From assembly GCA_964445085.1 (NCBI GenBank), contig CAYUJV010000091.1, positions 1 to 12,500 of the forward strand: 12,500 nucleotides of DNA, given 5' to 3'. Both the position numbers and the translations under genes were made by a program. Origin of the DNA: Thiobacter sp964445085 (GTDB taxonomy: Bacteria > Pseudomonadota > Gammaproteobacteria > Burkholderiales > Thiobacteraceae). Under the pieces are notes generated by a model, which worked only from the letters and a program-made list of their open reading frames with translations, made no database searches and was not told the DNA's origin. This document shows, piece after piece, positions 1 through 6,822 of the stretch; the first letter of the stretch is position 1, and every line of letters begins with the position of its first letter.

Positions 1-416
1 AGGCCGGCGTAGGCGGCGCCCAGGCGCCGGGCCAGGGGGCCGGCGAGCAGCGCCAGCAGCGCTGCTGGCAGGCTGAACCAGAAGGCGAACAGGTGCAGCG
101 CCGCGACATCGCCGCGCGCGGCCAGCCCCCAGGTCAGGGCCAGGGACGAGCTGGCGAAGAAGCCCGCCCACAACCCGAGGTCGCGCACGGTGAGCAGGCG
201 CAGGGCGTAGAGCGCGGAGGTGAGCAGCGCCCACTCCACCAGCAGCGGCGGGACCGGCTGCGGCGCGGCCTGCAGCACCAGCACGCCGATCTGCGGCCAG
301 GCGAGCAGCAACAGGCCGCGCGCAAGCGGATGACGCACGCGGGCGAGCGCCCCGTTGAGCACGACGCTCAATGGAAACAGCGGCAGGAACAGGGCGGCGA
401 CCAGCAGCGGCGTCAT
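1..416 (-). CDS. Partial multi-pass membrane protein, possibly NuoM-like (C-terminus outside window)
   Basis: An open frame starts at ATG 416-414 and runs off the left edge, giving 138 complete codons with no stop. The preceding NuoL-like gene ends with TGA at 420-418, so only one base separates them and translational coupling is likely. The product is strongly hydrophobic, with roughly five membrane segments (about residues 3-22, 34-50, 57-75, 82-100 and 105-126) and short Arg-bearing loops. It is not confidently recognisable. Its place after a NuoL-like gene suggests a NuoM/NuoN-type partner, as NdhD follows NdhF in cyanobacterial CO2-uptake NDH-1 complexes. If FWFSLPAALL (residues 112-121) matches the FWE..LxP segment of NuoM, the membrane Glu has become Phe114. 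Gene existence is well supported; the family is inference. Confidence 0.7.
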   Translation of the reverse strand, partial: MTPLLVAALFLPLFPLSVVLNGALARVRHPLARGLLLLAWPQIGVLVLQAAPQPVPPLLVEWALLTSALYALRLLTVRDLGLWAGFFASSSLALTWGLAARGDVAALHLFAFWFSLPAALLALLAGPLARRLGAAYAG

Positions 417-417
417 G

Positions 418-2097
418 TCACACCCACCTCAGCCAGACGTTGAGGCGCTTCGACAGGCCGAGCACCGCCTGGGTGAGCCAGGCATACACGTCGGCCACGT
501 AGAACTCGCGCGAGAGCAGCGAATAGAACGCCAGCCGCAGCGCCGAGGCCTCGCCACCGCGGGCGCGGTCGTTGGCGCTGGCGTAGTAGGTGGCCAGCCA
601 GCCCACGACCACTGCAACCGTGAGCAGCGCCACCAGGGCCTCGAAGGTGCCGATGGGGATGCTGGCGGCGGCATAGATGGCGTCGCTCAGCGCGCGGTCC
701 GGGTACAGGAACAGGTCGAAGGCGTGGCCGATCACCGTATAGCCGGCCACCACGATGATGAGCGACAGGATGATCATCGCCATCAGCCGCCACGGGCTGT
801 CGGCGCGCAGGCGGTAGGTGGCGAACAGCAGCTGCGCGCCGGTGACCCAGCCGAAGAACAGCAGGATGAGCGCGCCCTGGCGGCCGACGAAATCGCCGTC
901 CACCAGCCAGTGCGACAGGCCGAGAATGGCGAACGGCACCACCAGCGTGATCGCGGCCGCCACCACCCATGGCAGGCGCGAGGCCAGCGGCTTGCGCTCG
1001 ACGACGAAGGTGTAGACGTCGTCATGGGGGACGTTGTCGTGGCGGCGGGCATTGCCGATCATGCTGCCGGCGCCGAGGAACAGCGTGCCCTTGAACAGGC
1101 CGTGGGCGATGAGGTGGTAGATGGCGAGCGAGAACGCGCCGACGCCGCATTCCACGAACATGAAGCCCATCTGCCCCATGGTCGAATAGCCCAGCGACTT
1201 CTTGATGTCGTTCTGCATCAGCATCAGCACCGAGCCGAGGATGGCGGTGATCAGGCCGACGACGAACACCAGGTGCAGCACCTCGCCCGCGTGCACGAAC
1301 ACCGGGGCGAAGCGGTTGATGAGGAAGCCGCCGGCGTTGACGATGCCGGCGTGCATCAGCGCCGACACCGGGGTCGGACCCTCCATGGTGTAGGGCAGCC
1401 AGGTGTGCAGGGGAAACTGCGCCGAGCGCGCGAAGGCGGCAAGCGCCACCAGCACGCCGACGGCGGTGGGCAGCGCCACGCCCAGCACCGTGTGCGCGCC
1501 GGGATCGGCGCCGATGCGCTCGAACAGCGCCGGCAGCGACAGCGTGCCATAGGCCTGGTACAGCAGCACCGCCGCCAGCACCAGCGGCAAGTCGCCGACG
1601 CGATAGGTGAAGAACGACCAGAAGGCGTAGCGCTGCGCCGCCGGCCGCTTCAGGTCGTGGCCGAGCAGGAAGTACAGCACCACGCCCACCAGGTGCCAGG
1701 CGACGAGCAGGGTGATCAGGTCGCCCGCCGCGACCATGAGCAGGATGGCCGCGGTCATCAGGTCGAGCAGCGCGAAGAAGCGCGCGTAGCCCGGCTCCTC
1801 CGCCATGTAGCGCACCGAGTAGACGTGCACCACCAGGCTGATGCCGGCGACCATCAGTGCCATGAGGTGAGCGAGCGGGTCGAGCATGAGGCTGCCCCAG
1901 GCGGTGCCGGCGGACAGCCACTCCGGCTGCGGCTCCGCCAGGTAGAGCAGCAGCGACACGATGGCGAGGCCGAGGGTGAGCGCGCTGAAGCCGACGCTCA
2001 GGCGGGCGACGGTGCGCCGCGGCTGGTCGTTCAGCAGCGTGATCAACAGGGCCGACAGCAATGGCGCGGCCAGGAGCAGGACGGTCAGCTTGTCCAC
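418..2097 (-). CDS. NuoL-like proton-conducting membrane subunit (DabB/NdhF-type paralog)
   Basis: A 559-residue polytopic protein of the NuoL/MrpA/DabB family (Proton_antipo_M domain, roughly residues 110-390). It starts at GTG 2097, preceded by a GGGGGA ribosome-binding sequence about ten bases upstream. Family landmarks are clear: ARSAQFPLHTWLPYTMEGPT (223-242), His249, NDIKKSLGYST (296-306), and the HxxxH...K motif His328/His332/Lys336. Against E. coli NuoL, two pump residues differ. The TM5 Glu of WEGVG (NuoL Glu144) is His135 in WHLVG, and the TM7 Lys of KSAQ (NuoL Lys229) is Arg224. The FFSKDEI segment (NuoL Lys399) and the long C-terminal lateral helix of NuoL (about 613 residues) are absent, as is usual for DabB-size proteins. 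It is followed within one base by another membrane gene. No dabA lies next to it in view, so it could be a second DabB or part of another complex. Confidence 0.9.
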   Translation of the reverse strand: MDKLTVLLLAAPLLSALLITLLNDQPRRTVARLSVGFSALTLGLAIVSLLLYLAEPQPEWLSAGTAWGSLMLDPLAHLMALMVAGISLVVHVYSVRYMAEEPGYARFFALLDLMTAAILLMVAAGDLITLLVAWHLVGVVLYFLLGHDLKRPAAQRYAFWSFFTYRVGDLPLVLAAVLLYQAYGTLSLPALFERIGADPGAHTVLGVALPTAVGVLVALAAFARSAQFPLHTWLPYTMEGPTPVSALMHAGIVNAGGFLINRFAPVFVHAGEVLHLVFVVGLITAILGSVLMLMQNDIKKSLGYSTMGQMGFMFVECGVGAFSLAIYHLIAHGLFKGTLFLGAGSMIGNARRHDNVPHDDVYTFVVERKPLASRLPWVVAAAITLVVPFAILGLSHWLVDGDFVGRQGALILLFFGWVTGAQLLFATYRLRADSPWRLMAMIILSLIIVVAGYTVIGHAFDLFLYPDRALSDAIYAAASIPIGTFEALVALLTVAVVVGWLATYYASANDRARGGEASALRLAFYSLLSREFYVADVYAWLTQAVLGLSKRLNVWLRWV

Positions 2098-2186
2098 CGC
2101 TCGAATTCCCCCAGGGCGAAGTGGTTTTCAGTTCGACGCCGCACGGTCGGCGGGCGCTGTGTCGTCCGCCTGCACCAAGCGGCGCC

Positions 2187-2214
2187 ATGGCTCGGGGGGC
2201 CGCGCCCGAGCCAT
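2187..2214. promoter_or_regulatory. 10-bp inverted repeat in the leader of the second NuoL-like gene
   Basis: ATGGCTCGGG (2187-2196) and CCCGAGCCAT (2205-2214) are perfect inverted repeats around an 8-base GC-rich loop, about 90-120 bases upstream of the GTG start at 2097. No T-run follows on either strand, so this is not a standard intrinsic terminator. A leader hairpin or a protein-binding site fits better. The rest of 2098-2340 is GC-rich and shows no credible gene. Confidence 0.45.
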
Positions 2215-2337
2215 AAATGGCCGGTCGCGCATTGGGCTGGCGGGCGCGCCCGATTCTTATCGCACGCGCCTGCGCCAGGCGGTGGCCAGGAAATGGTCGC
2301 GGCTGCCTCCCCGAGGTGTCGCGGACAATCCTAGAGG

Positions 2338-2373
2338 CGTCAAACCATAAACAACAGTCTTAATTTTTTATGG
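2338..2373 (-). promoter_or_regulatory. AT-rich operator/promoter candidate for the second NuoL-like operon
   Basis: The 325-base gap between the PDC-sensor gene and the NuoL-like gene holds one AT-rich island in otherwise GC-rich DNA. Within it, CCATAAA (2345-2351) and TTTATGG (2367-2373) form a 7-bp dyad with a 15-base spacer, and CCATAAA recurs at 2211-2217. On the minus strand a TTGACG hexamer (2343-2338) abuts the dyad, but I see no convincing -10 at standard spacing; TAGGAT at 2333-2328 is the nearest weak match. A regulator-dependent promoter is plausible but unproven. Confidence 0.35.
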
Positions 2374-2422
2374 GAACGATAACTTCGAATGAATGGAGCA
2401 GCGGCAGCGCGCCATCCGCCGC

Positions 2423-3376
2423 TCAGGTGCCGCCGGTGCCGAGCCAGAACGCCACGTTCTTGTCGAGGAATTCCTGCCACGGCATGTAATGCGAGCCGTC
2501 GCAGGAGAAGGTGAGACCGACGATGCCATTGAAGATGTTCAGCGTGCCGGAACGCAGGTAGAGGGTCTCGTCCATGAAGCGCAGGTCGCGGAAGCAGCGC
2601 AGGACGGCGCGCACGTCCCCGGCCGGCACCACCGCATCCTGCGGATAGTCGCGGCGCGGATAGGCGAGGCAGAGATCGGGGTCGGTGAGCTCGGCGATGC
2701 CGTGCATGCGGAAGCGGTAGGGGTCGTCCAGCAGCCACAGGGTGGCGCGCGAGCTGGAGAAGTGCAGCTTGGCGTGGAACACGCCGTGCACCGTGATCAA
2801 TTCCGCGAGCAGGTCCAGCACCTCGTCGATGCGCTCGTCCATGGGGCTGGCCACGCGCGCCTGATGGAACAGCCCGGCGCGGATGGCCGGGTCGCCCTTG
2901 AGCTGCATCCATTGCCGCGGCTGCTCGTACAGCGCCTGGGTCGCGGGCAGCTCGCGCAGGTCGAAGTCGGCGCCGAGATAGCCGTGGAACTCGCCGGAGG
3001 GCGTGACGATGCGCTGCACGGCGGTGAGCGAAGGCCGGCGCGCATTGCGGCTGATGTAGGCCTCCGACAGCGAGAACGCGCTGCCGGCCAGCGCCTCGGC
3101 CATGTAGGGCCGATCGCTGCGGTCGCGGCCGAAGTGCTCCGGCAGCAGGCCAGCGCGCGAGGCGTTGGCGGTGAGCTGGCGCGCGTGGCTGTCGAGCACG
3201 TATAGATACTTGCAGTAGGGCAGCTCGTTCAACCCTTCCATCAGGCGCTGCTCGAGGGCTTGCCGGTCCGGCCACACCGCGAGACAGTTTTCCGCGAGAT
3301 GGGCGAGGGAGGAGGACAGCCAGTTCTTCAGGATCCTGCGCTGGCGGGCAATGCTCTGCTGCAGATCATTCGACAT
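2423..3376 (-). CDS. Stand-alone PDC (Cache-like) sensor domain protein
   Basis: Predicted 317 residues from ATG 3376. An in-frame TTG at 3433 lies upstream of the putative -10 and is not favoured. Residues about 10-150 have PDC/Cache sensor character: an N-terminal helix (RQRRILKNWLSSSLAHLAEN, 11-30), then YLYVLDSHARQL (57-68), DRSDRPYM (85-92), YISRNARRPSLTAVQRI (107-123) and GYLGADFDL (132-140). Residues 160-317 form a second region I do not recognise, with a Trp/Phe-rich C-terminus. There is no signal peptide, no membrane segment and no attached GGDEF, kinase or chemotaxis domain, so it appears cytosolic, unlike most PDC proteins, which sense periplasmic ligands. It lies between the dab operon and a second NuoL-like gene and has its own palindrome-bearing promoter. 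A role in sensing linked to carbon supply is inference only. Confidence 0.8.
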   Translation of the reverse strand: MSNDLQQSIARQRRILKNWLSSSLAHLAENCLAVWPDRQALEQRLMEGLNELPYCKYLYVLDSHARQLTANASRAGLLPEHFGRDRSDRPYMAEALAGSAFSLSEAYISRNARRPSLTAVQRIVTPSGEFHGYLGADFDLRELPATQALYEQPRQWMQLKGDPAIRAGLFHQARVASPMDERIDEVLDLLAELITVHGVFHAKLHFSSSRATLWLLDDPYRFRMHGIAELTDPDLCLAYPRRDYPQDAVVPAGDVRAVLRCFRDLRFMDETLYLRSGTLNIFNGIVGLTFSCDGSHYMPWQEFLDKNVAFWLGTGGT

Positions 3377-3393
3377 GATGGGGGCGGCCTGTG

Positions 3394-3416
3394 GGTCACG
3401 ATCGTGACCTATTGTA
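3394..3416 (-). promoter_or_regulatory. Promoter -10 with perfect 16-bp palindromic operator
   Basis: On the minus strand TACAAT (3416-3411, five of six matches to TATAAT) is followed one base later by GGTCACGATCGTGACC (3409-3394), a perfect 16-bp palindrome. The predicted transcription start (about 3405) falls inside the palindrome, 18 bases before the ATG of the PDC-sensor gene. That is a classical position for a repressor operator. No good -35 lies at 17 bases; TTGATC at 3433-3428 is too close. The binding protein is unknown. The polarity (TCAC...GTGA) is opposite to a CRP site. Confidence 0.55.
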
Positions 3417-3440
3417 CGCGACCGCCGGATCAACCCCGGG

Positions 3441-4310
3441 TCAGGGATTGCAGACGTCGCAGCGTCCCGGATCGGCGTGCCGGGGCCCGTCCAGCTGGCG
3501 CGTCTCGCGATGCGCGCATTTCAGGCAGCCGTAAACCTGGGCCTGGGTTTCCCGCGTCGGCTCGCCGCATTCCGCGCATGGCAGGCCGTCCACGCGACCG
3601 ACCTGCCAGTAGCCGGGCGTGCCGCAGGCCGGACACCGGGACGCCAGCCGGGATGCCAGATCTGCCGCTGCCTGGCCGATGTTCGCCATGCGCAGCGGGT
3701 TGGCATGGGCGCGGCCGTCCGTTTCGATGAACGCCTGGCCGTTTTCCGCTTCCGACACCGCCCAGGCCAGCGCCGCTTCCAGTTCCGTCCAGTCGTGGAT
3801 GCCTTTGCGGATGCGCCGGTCGTGCTCATCGCGCGGACGCACGACCAGCTGCTGCCCGGGGAAGCCGACCTCGCGGGCGAAGGCCTCCAGCGCCGGCCAG
3901 TCGCCGGTGAGCAGGTGCTGGAAATTGCCCCGGTCCTGCGCAACGCCGACCACCTCCAGGTTGCGCGGGTAGTCGATGAACACGATGACTTCCACGTTCC
4001 ACGACGCCATGCCGAAAAAGGGATCCGGCACGAAAGCGCCTTCGCTGCCGAGCCCGAACGGCAATCCGGCCAGTTCCATGGCGATGCGCGCCTTTCGTCG
4101 CGCGGCTTCCAGCTGGCTGCCGAAGCGCGGGATGTCGCGGGTGAAGGTGCCGAGCAGGTCGGTGTCGTAACCGTCGACATGGCGCACGCGGCAGTCCAGC
4201 GCGTCCTCCAGCGCGGGGGCGATCACGCGCTCTTTGCCGTGCCGGGTCAGCAGCGCGATGTCCGCCCCGGCATAGACGCTGTCCGCCAATGGCTTCCTTG
4301 CGGCCTGCAT
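3441..4310 (-). CDS. DUF6671 family protein with C-terminal zinc ribbon
   Basis: A 289-residue protein of unknown function that I recognise as DUF6671-type from RHGKERVIAPALEDAL (23-38), DGYDTDLLGTFTRDIPR (46-62), GLGSEGAF (86-93), ETDGRAHANPLRM (196-208) and the zinc-ribbon tail. Eight cysteines form four CxxC knuckles (226/229, 245/248, 262/265, 284/287), enough for two zinc sites. The chosen ATG (4310) begins the conserved domain. A GAGG overlapping the dabA stop codon sits about eight bases upstream, and only ten bases separate the stop from the start. An in-frame start at 4403 would add 31 low-complexity residues inside dabA. The tight coupling implies co-expression with dabA, perhaps as a metal or assembly factor or a regulator, but its biochemical role is unknown. 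Confidence 0.85.
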   Translation of the reverse strand: MQAARKPLADSVYAGADIALLTRHGKERVIAPALEDALDCRVRHVDGYDTDLLGTFTRDIPRFGSQLEAARRKARIAMELAGLPFGLGSEGAFVPDPFFGMASWNVEVIVFIDYPRNLEVVGVAQDRGNFQHLLTGDWPALEAFAREVGFPGQQLVVRPRDEHDRRIRKGIHDWTELEAALAWAVSEAENGQAFIETDGRAHANPLRMANIGQAAADLASRLASRCPACGTPGYWQVGRVDGLPCAECGEPTRETQAQVYGCLKCAHRETRQLDGPRHADPGRCDVCNP

Positions 4311-4320
4311 GGGGGATGCC

Positions 4321-6804
4321 TCAGGCCCGCTGCCAGTCCGCGTGTCCCACACGCCGGTACGCGGCCCCGTCCTCGCCGATGCGGAACAGATGCAGCCAGC
4401 CATTCTCCACGAGCTGACGCACCAGTTCGTGGCGCGCGATGACGTCGTCCATGGCTGCCTCCGGCGCCTCGATGAACACGGACAGGCGCAGCGGCTCGTG
4501 CACCCAGCACCGGCCGTCGTGCAGGGACTGCAGCGGCAGGCCCACGCGCAGGTCGCCGCCGTTGCCCTCGAGCACGCCGATGGCGCCGCCGACGATGTTG
4601 TGCAGCACCTTGTTGCCGCTGCCGAAGCGCCGGTTGTCCACCACCGAGCCGTAGTACTGCATGTTGATCCAGTTCGCCACCACCATGGGCGCGGTCATGA
4701 TCAGCTCCAGAACCTTGAAGCCGTCGTCCTTCTGCCACACGTATTCGTGCAGGAAGGCGCGCCCGCCCAGATCCATGCCGGCGGTGCGCGCGCGCGGCGC
4801 GGCGATGAAGGCGGCGTTGTTGGCCAGCGCCCATTCCGGCCGCACCTGGGACCAGTCACGGCTGCGCTGGCGCACCTTCGCCGCCACGCGATGATCGGGC
4901 AGGTTGCCGATGCCGAGCAGCGCCGCACGCTGCATGCGGGTGAGGTCTCCGGCCTGCTCCAGCCACTGCCGCAGCCGGGCGAGATCCGGCGCCAGCGTCG
5001 CCGGCATGGCGTCGGTGTCGAACACGCGTACCTCGTCGGTGGTGGTGTCGTGCAGCGCCGCCAGGAACCAGGTGTCGTCGGGAATGACGATGCCGCGCTC
5101 ACGCAGGCCGCGGCGCACCGCCGGGTCGTTCATCAGGGCGGCGACCACGCGCGCGCTCGCCTCGCCGGTCTGGCCGGCGCAGGCGCCGCAGTCGAGGCCG
5201 GTGGCGTGGGGATTGTTCACCGTGGTGCTGCCATGCCCCGCCAGCAGCACCAGGCGCGCGAAATTGCCGGTCATGGCCATGGCGCGCAGGATGCGCTCGG
5301 CGTGATCGAGCCGGTCCGCTTCGGGGATTCCCTCGGGAATATGCGGGTCCGCATGGTGCGAACAGCACTGCGGCGCGGGCCCGAGGGCGGGCGCGATGCG
5401 ATCGACCTGCTTGCGGTCCAGGCCCTGGGTGGCGGGGTCGGGCACGGGGCGGCTCCAGCCGAAGCTGTCGCCGAGCAGCTTGGGCGCGTACATCAGGCCC
5501 GCGGCCTCGACGAAGGAGAAGCAGGAGGAGGCCGAGAACTTGAAGCCCTTCCACGCCTTGGCCAGGCCGATGCGCTGGCGGCGCTGGAGGATCGGCCGCG
5601 TATCGCCGTCCTTCACCTGCTCGTACACGCGGTAGGCGGGGTTGAAGATCACCGGCACGTGGGAGCGGCCGGCATCGGCGCCCAGCGGCACGTATTCGAT
5701 GAAGATGCCGAAGAAGCCGGCGAAGCCCAGGGTCTGCACTTCCGGCGCGACGGTCTCCAGCGAACGGCGGAACACCTCGGAGCGCACGTCGATGCAGAAC
5801 GCCGCCTGCACCGCCGGGCGCGCGGCGGGCAGCGCCGGGGCGGGATTGGCGAGCCCGGCGATCACGCCGCGCTGGAAGCCGATCTCCATGGCGTTGAGCA
5901 GGATGCGGTCGATCTCGGCGGCGGCCTGGCGTTTCGCCGACGGCGCCCGCATGCTGGCGGCCAGCATCTCGCGCCAGCGTGCCACCAGGGCCGGGCTGCT
6001 TTTCTCCTGGAACAGCAGCACGTCCCACATCAGGCGGATCGCCAGCAGGTCGACGATGGAATCGTCGCGCTGACCGCCGAGTTCCGCCTGCCAGCGCAGA
6101 TAGCGCGCCCAGGCCGCCCAGCCGCCGATGCTCAGGAGCGCCGCATGCAGGTAGCGCTCCACCGCCGCATCCGGGATTTCCAGGCCGGCCACCGCCCAGG
6201 CGATGGCGGCGCGGGGTTCCGCCGGTAATTCGGCGACGGCGGCACGGAAGTCGCCGAGGCCCATCATCGCCGGGCTGCGGTCGATGCCTGCCGCCTTGCG
6301 CCAGGAATCGTACAGCGGCAGGTCGCGCCACGGCAGGCTCACCATGGCCTGGCCCAGGTCGAAGTAGGCGGCGCAGTGCAGGCTGATGCGCTCGGTGACG
6401 AAGGCGGTCCAGATGCCGCCTTCCACCCGGTCGAGCACCTCGCTCACCGAGGCCATGCCCATCTTCGGCTGCGGCGCCTCGCTGGCGAGCGCGCTTTCCA
6501 CGGCGGCCACGTCGAGCCGGCTGCCGCAGCGGGCGATGGCCTGTTCGATGTCCGCGCGGCTGATGCGCCCGCTCGCGAGCTGCTCGCGGAAGTAGGCGCG
6601 CGGCATGTACAGGCTGCTGCCGGTGATGCGCGCCAGGGTGTCGGAGGCATCCTGGAAGCTGTGGTCGCGCAGGCCGAAGAAGGGATTGACCGCGACGAAG
6701 TGCTTGAGCGGCCACAGCGGCGCGATGCGGGCGCAGGCGGCATCGATGCGTCGGTCCAGCTCCGCGACCGGCGGCGTGGCAAAGTTGGTGTCGTTCAGCT
6801 TCAT
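4321..6804 (-). CDS. dabA: DabA, inorganic-carbon transporter/carbonic-anhydrase-like subunit (DUF2309, UPF0753)
   Basis: An 827-residue soluble, membrane-associated subunit of the DAB (DabA-DabB) inorganic-carbon accumulation complex. In characterised homologues it is thought to hydrate CO2 to bicarbonate at a beta-carbonic-anhydrase-like zinc site, with direction imposed by the DabB ion gradient. The zinc ligands are visible: Cys337 and Asp339 in FCIDVRSE (336-343), His524 in LAGHGS, and Cys539 in LDCGACAG. The His-to-Cys spacing of 15 matches my recollection of the Halothiobacillus DabA2 ligands. The N-terminal APLWPLKHFVAVNPFFGLRD (28-47) is a family hallmark. The length is normal with no frameshift. 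A GAGGAG sequence lies about ten bases before the ATG, in the 18-base gap after dabB. A DUF6671 gene follows ten bases downstream, so dabB-dabA-DUF6671 is one operon. Confidence 0.96.
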   Translation of the reverse strand: MKLNDTNFATPPVAELDRRIDAACARIAPLWPLKHFVAVNPFFGLRDHSFQDASDTLARITGSSLYMPRAYFREQLASGRISRADIEQAIARCGSRLDVAAVESALASEAPQPKMGMASVSEVLDRVEGGIWTAFVTERISLHCAAYFDLGQAMVSLPWRDLPLYDSWRKAAGIDRSPAMMGLGDFRAAVAELPAEPRAAIAWAVAGLEIPDAAVERYLHAALLSIGGWAAWARYLRWQAELGGQRDDSIVDLLAIRLMWDVLLFQEKSSPALVARWREMLAASMRAPSAKRQAAAEIDRILLNAMEIGFQRGVIAGLANPAPALPAARPAVQAAFCIDVRSEVFRRSLETVAPEVQTLGFAGFFGIFIEYVPLGADAGRSHVPVIFNPAYRVYEQVKDGDTRPILQRRQRIGLAKAWKGFKFSASSCFSFVEAAGLMYAPKLLGDSFGWSRPVPDPATQGLDRKQVDRIAPALGPAPQCCSHHADPHIPEGIPEADRLDHAERILRAMAMTGNFARLVLLAGHGSTTVNNPHATGLDCGACAGQTGEASARVVAALMNDPAVRRGLRERGIVIPDDTWFLAALHDTTTDEVRVFDTDAMPATLAPDLARLRQWLEQAGDLTRMQRAALLGIGNLPDHRVAAKVRQRSRDWSQVRPEWALANNAAFIAAPRARTAGMDLGGRAFLHEYVWQKDDGFKVLELIMTAPMVVANWINMQYYGSVVDNRRFGSGNKVLHNIVGGAIGVLEGNGGDLRVGLPLQSLHDGRCWVHEPLRLSVFIEAPEAAMDDVIARHELVRQLVENGWLHLFRIGEDGAAYRRVGHADWQRA

Positions 6805-6822
6805 GTTCGTGGCTCCTCGTCG

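Noticed and set aside
355..2334. Long plus-strand open frame (659 codons) opposite the second NuoL-like gene
   Set aside because: The translation is a low-complexity mix rich in Gln, His, Arg, Glu and Ala with no domain. It is the antisense shadow of a real GC-rich membrane gene on the minus strand.
2396..2424. Possible terminator hairpin after the PDC-sensor gene
   Set aside because: The GAGC...GCTC stem needs a three-base bulge and has no T-run, so it is not supported as a terminator.
4311..4403. Upstream in-frame extension of the DUF6671 gene
   Set aside because: The extra 31 residues lie inside dabA, are Ser/Thr/Gly/Arg-rich and precede the conserved domain. ATG 4310 has a ribosome-binding sequence and starts at the domain.
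4309..6228. Plus-strand open frame of 639 codons opposite dabA
   Set aside because: It is antisense to a conserved enzyme gene with intact catalytic residues, and its composition is that of an antisense frame in high-GC DNA.
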